Assembly (NCBI GenBank): GCA_019119995.1
Contig: DWVY01000019.1
Location: 34,987 to 98,986, forward strand
From: Candidatus Mediterraneibacter faecavium
GTDB taxonomy: Bacteria; Bacillota; Clostridia; Lachnospirales; Lachnospiraceae
Direction of reading: 5' to 3'
DNA length: 64,000 nucleotides
The notes below the pieces were generated by a model. That model made no database searches. It was not told the DNA's origin and was given only the letters and a program-made list of their open reading frames with translations. A program made the position numbers and the translations under genes. The stretch's first letter is position 1. Each line of letters starts with the position of its first letter. Of this stretch, positions 50,095 through 58,212 are shown in pieces.

Positions 50095-50843
50095 ATTCGT
50101 ATTTGTTGAACAGAAGTCGCTGCAGTAAAGATATGATAACCGGATAACGGACGCAGAAACAGAGGATCCTGCAACGCTGTGCCGACCCGCTTTACCTCAT
50201 CCCCTCGAATCCATGTAACGTGAGATCAAAATGCTCGTCCAGTGGGACTCGCATTTTGACATCACTAACATGGAGAACGAGGTGTATTCGGAACGCTCCA
50301 TGTCGATGCACAGCTTATGCAGCATCCTTTGTTTCCGCTGTCCCATCCGGTCGGTAATCTTATCTTCCGCCGCAGCGATATCTCTTAACAAACACTCATA
50401 TAAACCGGAAGAAATCGGAACTTCGTCGGAAAAGTTTATCATTTCGACCGGTTTTATAGTAAAGTTCTGACTTCTTCCAACTTTTAATGAGTGTTTATCG
50501 AACCGACGCATTGATATGAAAGTACAGAAAAGCAGGCTCAGCTGGCTTGATACACCTTTCGCGGGCAGAGGGAGATTGATTCCGGCGACTTCGGAAGAGT
50601 ATTAGAGAAACTTAAAAGCAGGATGAACGCGTTAATCGATCAAACGGAGTTGTCTGACCATCGGGAGTTCTCCGTTTGATCGATTTGTATTTAGCGTTCG
50701 TCCTGCTTTGTTAGTTTCTCTTATGCTCTGTAGCCGGAGTCGGAATCAATCTCCCTCTGTCCGCGAATACGTGAGTCATTCATTCGCTGATCAGCTGCTT
50801 TTTGAAAGTTTTTCTAATTGTAGCCGGTACGATAAACACGAAT
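50095..50843. repeat. Dispersed palindromic intergenic element, copy 2
   Basis: Ends ATTCGTATTTGTT / GATAAACACGAAT; hairpin 1 about 50098-50393, conserved linker, hairpin 2 about 50491-50839. Confidence 0.85.
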
Positions 50844-51362
50844 TCACACCGTCTCCGGCTCTTCGTATGTCTCTCCGAATGTCTCCACGGTAACTTTCTT
50901 CATCCTCTGGTCCTCAAGCGGGCGGTCGCTGTAGTCTGTCGCTGTCTCTGCGATCTTATTCACCACATCCATACCCTCGATGATCTTTCCGAACGCCGCA
51001 TATGCTCCGTCGAGGTGCGGGGACTTCTCGTGCATGATAAAGAACTGGCTTCCTGCCGAGTCCGGATGCATTGCCCTTGCCATAGACAGGACTCCCGGAT
51101 CATGCGCCAGGTCATTTTTAAAGCCGTTCTGAGAGAATTCACCTTTGATCGAATATCCCGGACCTCCCATTCCGTTTCCGTTCGGGCATCCTCCCTGGAT
51201 CATGAATCCCCGGATCACGCGGTGGAAGATCAGGCCGTCATAGAATCCTTTATTAATTAATGAAATAAAATTTCTCACCGTATTCGGCGCGATCTCCGGA
51301 TAGAGCTCCGCTTTCATGATGTCGCCGTTTTCCATCTCAAATGTAACAACTGGATTTGCCAT
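50844..51362 (-). CDS. Peptidylprolyl isomerase (cyclophilin type)
   Basis: NFISLINKGFYDGLIFHRVIRGFMIQGG, GSQFFIMHEKSPHLDGAYAAFGKI. Confidence 0.94.
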   Translation of the reverse strand: MANPVVTFEMENGDIMKAELYPEIAPNTVRNFISLINKGFYDGLIFHRVIRGFMIQGGCPNGNGMGGPGYSIKGEFSQNGFKNDLAHDPGVLSMARAMHPDSAGSQFFIMHEKSPHLDGAYAAFGKIIEGMDVVNKIAETATDYSDRPLEDQRMKKVTVETFGETYEEPETV

Positions 51363-51609
51363 AATGATTTTCCTCGCTTTCTTAGTATAAAGCAGGCATA
51401 TCTCCTGCTTATTTATAAACACAGCTATTGTAGCGGATTTCCCGGCACGCGTCAATCTGCTTTCCGCCCAGGGTGTTTCCTGCCTATGGTCGAAATGTAT
51501 ATTATTTTCTGTTTTTTTTAGTCACTCGTAACATTGTCCGATCACGCCTGCGGGATTATACTAATTCCAGATTCAACGAAAACAATTATTTTTAAGGAGG
51601 CTACATAAA

Positions 51610-52722
51610 ATGGCAAGCTTATCACTTCAGGGTATCCAGAAAATCTACCCGAACGGATTCCACGCAGTTAAGGACTTCAATCTTGAGATCGAAGACAAAG
51701 AATTCATCATCTTCGTAGGACCTTCAGGATGTGGTAAATCTACAACACTTCGTATGATCGCAGGTCTGGAGGATATCTCCGGCGGTACACTGAAGATCGA
51801 CGGAAAGGTTATGAACGATGTAGAGCCGAAAGACCGTGATATCGCAATGGTATTCCAGAACTACGCTCTGTATCCGCACATGACAGTATATGACAACATG
51901 GCATTCGGACTGAAGCTCCGTAAAGTTCCGAAAGATGAGATCGACAAGAAAGTCCGTGAGGCAGCAAGGATCCTTGACCTTGAGAAACTGCTTGACCGCA
52001 AGCCGAAGGCTCTTTCCGGTGGACAGAGACAGCGTGTTGCTATGGGACGTGCGATCGTTCGTAACCCGAAGGTATTCCTTATGGACGAGCCTCTCTCCAA
52101 CCTGGATGCAAAACTGAGAGTCCAGATGCGTATCGAGATCTCCAAGCTTCATGAGAACCTGGGCGCTACGATCATCTACGTAACACATGACCAGACAGAG
52201 GCTATGACACTTGGTACAAGGATCGTCGTTATGAAAGACGGAGTTGTTCAGCAGGTAGATACACCTCAGAACCTTTACAATACACCGTGCAACCTGTTCG
52301 TAGCAGGATTCATCGGATCTCCGCAGATGAACTTCATGGATGCTGTATGTAAAGTAAACGGACAGGACGTAACACTTACTGTCGGCGAGCACGTACTGAA
52401 AGTACCGGCTTCCAAGAAGAAAGCCCTTATCGACGGCGGATACGACGGAAAGACAGTCGTACTTGGTATCCGTCCTGAGGATGTACATGATTCAGAAGCA
52501 TTCATCAGCAACTCACCGGACAGCGTGATCACATCTACGATCAAAGTTTACGAGCTGCTCGGAGCTGAGGTATTCCTGTACTTCGACGTAGAGGGAACAC
52601 AGATGACAGCACGTGTAAATCCGCGTACTACACTGAGAACAGGCGACAAAGCTGTATTCGCACTCGACATGGAGAAGATCCACGTATTTGATAAAGAGAC
52701 AGAGTTGACGATTACAAACTAA
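51610..52722 (+). CDS. Carbohydrate ABC transporter ATP-binding protein (MsmK/UgpC family)
   Basis: GPSGCGKSTTLRMIAGLE, LSGGQRQRVAMGRAI, LMDEPLSNLDAKLR, C-terminal TOBE-like domain. Confidence 0.95.
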   Translation: MASLSLQGIQKIYPNGFHAVKDFNLEIEDKEFIIFVGPSGCGKSTTLRMIAGLEDISGGTLKIDGKVMNDVEPKDRDIAMVFQNYALYPHMTVYDNMAFGLKLRKVPKDEIDKKVREAARILDLEKLLDRKPKALSGGQRQRVAMGRAIVRNPKVFLMDEPLSNLDAKLRVQMRIEISKLHENLGATIIYVTHDQTEAMTLGTRIVVMKDGVVQQVDTPQNLYNTPCNLFVAGFIGSPQMNFMDAVCKVNGQDVTLTVGEHVLKVPASKKKALIDGGYDGKTVVLGIRPEDVHDSEAFISNSPDSVITSTIKVYELLGAEVFLYFDVEGTQMTARVNPRTTLRTGDKAVFALDMEKIHVFDKETELTITN

Positions 52723-52822
52723 TGCTTTAAAATTGGGATAGCAGCTGAGCGGCAGCAAAGATGCTATTCACCGCTGGTCAGCCTGACCGGCAAGCTTACC
52801 GCTTATCTATCATAATATGAGG

Positions 52823-52855
52823 GGCTGCACTTGGTTAACGAGTGCAGCCTTTTTA
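52823..52855 (+). terminator. Intrinsic terminator
   Basis: GGCTGCACT-tggttaacg-AGTGCAGCC-TTTTTAT. Confidence 0.85.
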
Positions 52856-52870
52856 TACGGAGAAGGAAGT

Positions 52871-53776
52871 ATGGATCACACACAGGAACTGACAAAAGCA
52901 CTCGCGGAACTGAAACGGATCACCGGTATTTCACTGGATGTAAATGCCGGTTCACCTGAAGAGGCGGAGCAGGCCGTCACCCAGATCCGCTGTCTGTGCA
53001 CAGCCTACAAGGAAAAATATAATAAGACAGATTTCCTCCAGGGGCTTATGACCGGCGGGATCCCGGCTTATGACATCGCAGAGCGCGCCGCCCGGCTTCA
53101 TATCTCTCCGGAGGAAAAGCGCGTGCTGTTTCTCCTGGAAGCCAGGCACATCGACGAGACAGCAACTGAAATACTGAAAAATATGTTTCCTGCACAGACG
53201 AAGACTTACCTTGTTCCTGTTGCGGAAAATACCCTTGCTTTGCTGCGCCCGCTCCGTTCGGGTGAGACAGAAGCGGACAGCCGCCGCATCGCGCGGACGA
53301 TCGTCGATACACTGAGTACAGAAGCTCTGATCCGCGTCCAGCTTGCCTACAGCTTTGTGAGCGAAAATCTGACAGAGCTTCCGGAAGCATTCCGGGAAAC
53401 GAGCCTCGCCCTGAAAGTCGGCAAACTCTTCTACTCCGAACAGACTGTATTTCCCTACAATGAGCTGGGGATCGGAAGACTGATCTATCAGCTTCCCGTA
53501 TCTCTGTGTGAAAACTTTCTGAAAGAGATCTTCGGACCTGATGTGCCGGAATCGTTTGACGAAGAAACACTCGGGACGATCAATCGTTTCTTTCAGAATA
53601 ATCTCAATATCGCAGAGACATCCCGTCAGCTCCATATGCACCGCAATACGCTGATCTACCGTCTGGAACAGATTGAGAAGCGTACCGGCCTTGACGTCCG
53701 GCTTTTCGAAGACGCCATGACATTCAAGATCGCCATTATGGTGCTCAATTATTTACAAGCAGAAAGGAATCATTAA
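52871..53776 (+). CDS. PucR/CdaR-type transcriptional regulator
   Basis: C-terminal INRFFQNNLNIAETSRQLHMHRNTLIYRLEQIEKRTGLDVR. Confidence 0.85.
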   Translation: MDHTQELTKALAELKRITGISLDVNAGSPEEAEQAVTQIRCLCTAYKEKYNKTDFLQGLMTGGIPAYDIAERAARLHISPEEKRVLFLLEARHIDETATEILKNMFPAQTKTYLVPVAENTLALLRPLRSGETEADSRRIARTIVDTLSTEALIRVQLAYSFVSENLTELPEAFRETSLALKVGKLFYSEQTVFPYNELGIGRLIYQLPVSLCENFLKEIFGPDVPESFDEETLGTINRFFQNNLNIAETSRQLHMHRNTLIYRLEQIEKRTGLDVRLFEDAMTFKIAIMVLNYLQAERNH

Positions 53777-53779
53777 ACT

Positions 53780-54280
53780 ATGAACGACGCATTATATGAA
53801 CAGCTTATTTCCCGCAGACCCAAAGCCTATGACCTGCCGGTCCGCATCCTGGTGATCCTTGTGATCGTAGCCGTGGCTGTGCTCGGCATGCCTTTTATCG
53901 GCTTTCTTGCTTTTGTGGTAGCAGTTATCCTTGCAGTGGTCGCTTATTATTTCATTTTCCCCAAACTCAGTGTGGAATATGAATACATGATCCTCAATCA
54001 TGACCTGCAGATCGACGCGATCTACAATAAAGCGAAGCGCAAACATCTCAAAAGCCTGGATATCCAGGGCGCCGAGATCATCGCTCCGAAAGGATCTCCG
54101 AGACTAAATTCATATAAGCCGGATAAGATATTCGACTATACATCCGGCAATCCGTCTGCAAAAGCATATGCGATCATGATGCCTATGGACCAGAAAAACA
54201 TATGCATCTACATCGAGCCCGATGCAAAGATGGTAGATCACATGAAACAATGGATGGGAATGAAGATGTATCAGGATTAA
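53780..54280 (+). CDS. Conserved membrane protein (DUF6106-like)
   Basis: Two TM segments, conserved-looking C-terminal domain; TAA at 54278-54280. Confidence 0.65.
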   Translation: MNDALYEQLISRRPKAYDLPVRILVILVIVAVAVLGMPFIGFLAFVVAVILAVVAYYFIFPKLSVEYEYMILNHDLQIDAIYNKAKRKHLKSLDIQGAEIIAPKGSPRLNSYKPDKIFDYTSGNPSAKAYAIMMPMDQKNICIYIEPDAKMVDHMKQWMGMKMYQD

Positions 54281-54841
54281 ATTCGTGTTTGTTTAGCAGA
54301 TGCCGCTGCGGCGGAAGATATGATAACCGGATAACGGACGCAGAAACAGAGGATGCTGTCCCATCCGATCGGTAATCTTATCTTCCGCCGCAGCGATATC
54401 TCTTAACAAACACTCATATAAACCGGAAGAAATCGGAACTTCGTCGGAAAAGTTTATCATTTCGACCAGTTTTTACTAATTCCGTGATTGTTGGAATGAA
54501 TGCCGGTTCCGGTAAAGTAGAAAACGGACGGAGATAAGGCGCGGAAAGTCTTAAAAAGAGATGACCGGTATGTGAGGAAGGCGACTTCGGAATAATCTGC
54601 CAGAAAAAGTTAAGGGTCTGGGAACTGATGTTAAGCTGAAAAATGGATTGTTTGAGCCAGCGGCGAGTTATCCATTTTTCGGCTTTGTCTTTAATCAGTT
54701 TCCAGACCCTTTAGTTTTTCTCAGATTATGGAGCGGAGCCTGAAGCACATGCCGGTCATCTCTAAGAAGTATTTTAGCGCCTTATCTTCGTCCGTTTTCG
54801 AACCTTATCTCCGTCGGCATTCCGTTCAGCAAACACGAATT
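54280..54841. repeat. Dispersed palindromic intergenic element, copy 3
   Basis: 12-bp perfect terminal inverted repeats AATTCGTGTTTG/CAAACACGAATT; hairpin 1 54287-54411; hairpin 2 54498-54822. Confidence 0.88.
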
Positions 54842-55764
54842 CACTCCGCTATATATTTGCATGCTGCCAGCGCCGCTACTGCCCCATCAGCTGCCGCCGT
54901 GGTCAGCTGTCGTACTTCTTTGGTACGGCAGTCCCCTGCGGCAAATATGCCCGGATGGGATGTAACGCAGTCTTCTGCCGCAAGGATAAATCCGCTTCCG
55001 TCCAGTTTTACAACATCCTCAAATGCTTCATTCCGCGGGATCTGTCCCACGGCGATAAAGACGCCGGACACCTCCAGCTTATATTCTTTTCCCGTTTTCT
55101 TATTATTCAGGATCAGCCGCTCGACTGACGTTTTCCCGATAATCTCTTTCACTGTCGTGCTCAGGACGAATTCTACATTTTCCTTTCCTTCCAGGCGTTT
55201 TACGATGCTGTCCTCTCCGCGGAACTCATCCCTACGGTGGATGAGATACACTTTTCTGCAGTAATTGGAAAGGAATTCCGCATCCTGAAGAGCCGTACTG
55301 CCTCCGCCGACGACAGCTACATCTCTCCCCCTGAAGAACATACCGTCGCATGTGGCGCAGTAGGATACTCCTGCCCCGGTCAGACGTTCTTCGTTTGGCA
55401 CGCCGAGATGACGGTGCGTAACTCCGGTCGCGAGTATAACGCTTCTGCACTGATACTCTTTCCCTGCCGTCTCGATCACTTTAAGTTTTCCTTCATCGCG
55501 TATCCCCGTCACCTCTTCCATCACGGTTTCGGCGCCCAGTTTGGTCGCCTGATCCAGAAGATTCATGGAAAATTCACTGCCGCTCACACTGGCAATACCG
55601 GGATAGTTTTCCACATTCGGAGAAGAGGTGATCTGACCGCCAAATGTACTGCCCTCGATGATCACTGTCTTCTTTCCGGCGCGCTGCCCGTAAATGGCAG
55701 CCGTCATCCCGGCAGTTCCCCCACCGATGATCCCGATATCATAGATATTTTCTGTATTTCCCAT
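54841..55764 (-). CDS. trxB: Thioredoxin-disulfide reductase
   Basis: YDIGIIGGGTAGMTAAIYGQRAGK, SYCATCDGMFF, GVFIAVGQIP, GIFAAGDCR. Confidence 0.94.
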   Translation of the reverse strand: MGNTENIYDIGIIGGGTAGMTAAIYGQRAGKKTVIIEGSTFGGQITSSPNVENYPGIASVSGSEFSMNLLDQATKLGAETVMEEVTGIRDEGKLKVIETAGKEYQCRSVILATGVTHRHLGVPNEERLTGAGVSYCATCDGMFFRGRDVAVVGGGSTALQDAEFLSNYCRKVYLIHRRDEFRGEDSIVKRLEGKENVEFVLSTTVKEIIGKTSVERLILNNKKTGKEYKLEVSGVFIAVGQIPRNEAFEDVVKLDGSGFILAAEDCVTSHPGIFAAGDCRTKEVRQLTTAAADGAVAALAACKYIAE

Positions 55765-55799
55765 AATATAACCTCTCCTTTCTGCTGTCCGGCGCATAC

Positions 55800-56609
55800 T
55801 TACATATTTCTTGATACGTCCGCGCAGGCTTTCATCGCCTCGATCACGGCGCTGCGGAATCCTTTTTCTTCAAGGACTCTTACCGCCTCAATGGTCGTTC
55901 CCGCCGGCGAGCATACCATATCTTTTAATTCTCCCGGATGCTTTCCTGTCTCCATCACCATCTTCGCGCTTCCGTACACTGCCTGGGCAGCGAACTGGTA
56001 AGCCTGAGGTCTTGGCATTCCTTCCGCCACGGCCGCGTCCGCCATTGCCTCGATGAACATAAATACATACGCCGGCGAGCTGCCGCTCACTGCCACCACC
56101 GCGTCGATCAGATGCTCCGGCACGATCTCTACTTTTCCGAAAGAAGCGAGGATCTTAAGCGCATACGCTTTTTCTTCCTCTGTCACATATTGATTCGTGC
56201 ATGCAGCGGTCATGCCCTCTCCTACCAGAGCAGGCGTATTCGGCATAGTGCGCACGATCTTCACTGCTTTCCCGAACTGTTCTTCAAGCCAGGCAAGTGT
56301 CTTGCCCGGAGCGATCGTGATGATCAGCTGGTCTTCACTGATGCAGTCTTTGATCTCTGCAATAGCATCCGCATAATACTGAGGTTTCACGGAAAGGATC
56401 AGAACCTCTGATTTTTCTGCCGCTTCACGGTTATCACCTGTAACATTGATGCCGTATGTCTCTTTTACTCTTTCACGTCCGGCCGGCGAGATATCGGCGC
56501 CGATGATATCCTCCGGACGGAAGATCTGATTTTTGATAATACCGCCCATGATAGCGCCTGCCATATTTCCTGTTCCGATAAATCCTAATTTCATGCTGCT
56601 TGTTTTCAT
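55800..56609 (-). CDS. proC: Pyrroline-5-carboxylate reductase
   Basis: LGFIGTGNMAGAIMGG, VRTMPNTPALVGEGM, VSGSSPAYVFMFIEAMADAAV. Confidence 0.94.
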   Translation of the reverse strand: MKTSSMKLGFIGTGNMAGAIMGGIIKNQIFRPEDIIGADISPAGRERVKETYGINVTGDNREAAEKSEVLILSVKPQYYADAIAEIKDCISEDQLIITIAPGKTLAWLEEQFGKAVKIVRTMPNTPALVGEGMTAACTNQYVTEEEKAYALKILASFGKVEIVPEHLIDAVVAVSGSSPAYVFMFIEAMADAAVAEGMPRPQAYQFAAQAVYGSAKMVMETGKHPGELKDMVCSPAGTTIEAVRVLEEKGFRSAVIEAMKACADVSRNM

Positions 56610-56705
56610 CGTCTTGTCTCTCCTTTATTCTTTCACTTTTCTCTATAAAATAGCACATGCAGTATAAACTGACGTGCACTGTTTTCGCGATTCTCTGGTT
56701 TCACA

Positions 56706-56773
56706 GATCTCTATTTCCGCAGATTTCTATTTCCGCAGCTCTCTATTTCTGCGGATCTCTATTTCCGCGGATC
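56706..56773. repeat. About 16-bp tandem repeat array, four units
   Basis: (A/C)TCTCTATTTCCGC(A/G)G-like units in tandem. Confidence 0.85.
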
Positions 56774-56787
56774 TTTGCCGTCTTCAT

Positions 56788-57060
56788 TCATCTCACGGTA
56801 AATCCCCTCTCGTCATCCCGGAGCGGGATCTCCTCTGCATCCATCCAGTCGATGGATATGAAACGGTCGTGGTTAAGCCTTACGAGCAGCTTGTCGATCA
56901 TTGCTTCTCTTCCCTGCACCTCCATCGTGACTGTGCCGTCGTATTCATTGCGCGCCCAACCGGTAAGATCCAGGGATGACGCTGCGTATTTCGCCGTATA
57001 GCGGAAGCCGACGCCCTGCACTCTGCCGTGGAACACGATATGTTTTCTTACTTCTGACAT
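56788..57060 (-). CDS. Acylphosphatase
   Basis: HIVFHGRVQGVGFRYTAKYAA..LTGWARNEYDGTVTMEVQG. Confidence 0.94.
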   Translation of the reverse strand: MSEVRKHIVFHGRVQGVGFRYTAKYAASSLDLTGWARNEYDGTVTMEVQGREAMIDKLLVRLNHDRFISIDWMDAEEIPLRDDERGFTVR

Positions 57061-57218
57061 AGACGCCCTCTTTTCTGTACTGTTCTTTTTTCTGTACTGT
57101 TCTCTTTTCTGTACTATCTGTACTATTCTGTATCATTTCTTCTGTGACCAATGTCTTTTATCATTATAATGCTTTCCCCGCCGCCCGGCAATCAATATTT
57201 ATTTTCCAGTCCGGCGCG

Positions 57219-58031
57219 TCAATATTTATTCTCCAGCTCCGGCACCCGTCCGAACCGCAGCCGGTACTGGTGCATGGTCATGCCGGTCTCCCGCTTAAAC
57301 TGCCTGCCCAGATGGCTCTGGGAAGAATACCCGAGATATGCGGCGATCTCACCGTATGTATAGCGGGAGTACACAAGCAGGTTCTTCGCCATCCGTATCT
57401 TTTCTCTCTGGATATACCGGGTCACTGTGATCCCTTCACAGCTGTGGAACAGTTCTGAGAGATAGTTGGCGTTTAATCCGATCGCCTCCGCCATGTCCCG
57501 CACTGATATTTTTTCATGGAGGCGGGCGAAAATATAGGTCTTGCACCGTTCAAGGTACAGGTCGGCAGCCCGCTTTTCCATCCCCTCTGTCTGCATTTCC
57601 CGCGGAGCCTGCGCGCGGATCTCGCGCACCATATGGGCATACTGATATTCCGCGTCGTGGAAAAGGTCCATGACAGAAGCTTCATCCGTACATGCCTCGA
57701 TCTTCTGGGTATAGATATCCACAAGGGAATACGCGGTCTCCGGAAGAACGCCGCCCCGGATCGCCGCCCGGCTTGCCAGGGTCAGGACCACGATCCCCCG
57801 GTTCTTCATGCTGCGGAGCGGGTCGCCGGCCAGCGTGCCGATCTCACCGGTATAATTTTCCTCCAGGCTCCTCTGCAGGCTGGCAATATCACCTTGCTCG
57901 ATGCTTGTAAACTCGCGCACTTCCTGATCGTATGGGTTATGGAGCGTCCCGCTCTCCTGCTTTGCAAAGACGTACCCGGTATGATCCCGCTCCAGTTCCT
58001 CATCGATATGCCTGATCTGTCCGTCTTCCAT
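57219..58031 (-). CDS. AraC-family transcriptional regulator
   Basis: SVRDMAEAIGLNANYLSELFHSCEGITVTRYIQREKI..GYSSQSHLGRQFKRETGMTMHQYR. Confidence 0.92.
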   Translation of the reverse strand: MEDGQIRHIDEELERDHTGYVFAKQESGTLHNPYDQEVREFTSIEQGDIASLQRSLEENYTGEIGTLAGDPLRSMKNRGIVVLTLASRAAIRGGVLPETAYSLVDIYTQKIEACTDEASVMDLFHDAEYQYAHMVREIRAQAPREMQTEGMEKRAADLYLERCKTYIFARLHEKISVRDMAEAIGLNANYLSELFHSCEGITVTRYIQREKIRMAKNLLVYSRYTYGEIAAYLGYSSQSHLGRQFKRETGMTMHQYRLRFGRVPELENKY

Positions 58032-58212
58032 AGGGCTGTCCCTCCCTTCTATCCATATCCGGTTGCGTGTCCGATCTGCTTTCCTTTGTCTGTTGTATCA
58101 TATCACATTTTCCCGAGATCCGTACCACAAATCTGAAAAAATTGATATATATAATACCTCTTTTCGATTACGATACTGTCAGATCAAAAACAACTGACAG
58201 GGAGATGATACA

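Noticed and set aside
50197-50511. ORF 50197-50511 (-), SQNFTIKPVEMINFSDEVPISSGLYECLLRDIAAAEDKITDRMGQ, as a real conserved small protein
   Set aside because: It is entirely within the palindromic element. The conserved stretch is shared at nucleotide level by all copies, and copy 1 has an in-frame stop in it; hairpin structure explains the conservation better.
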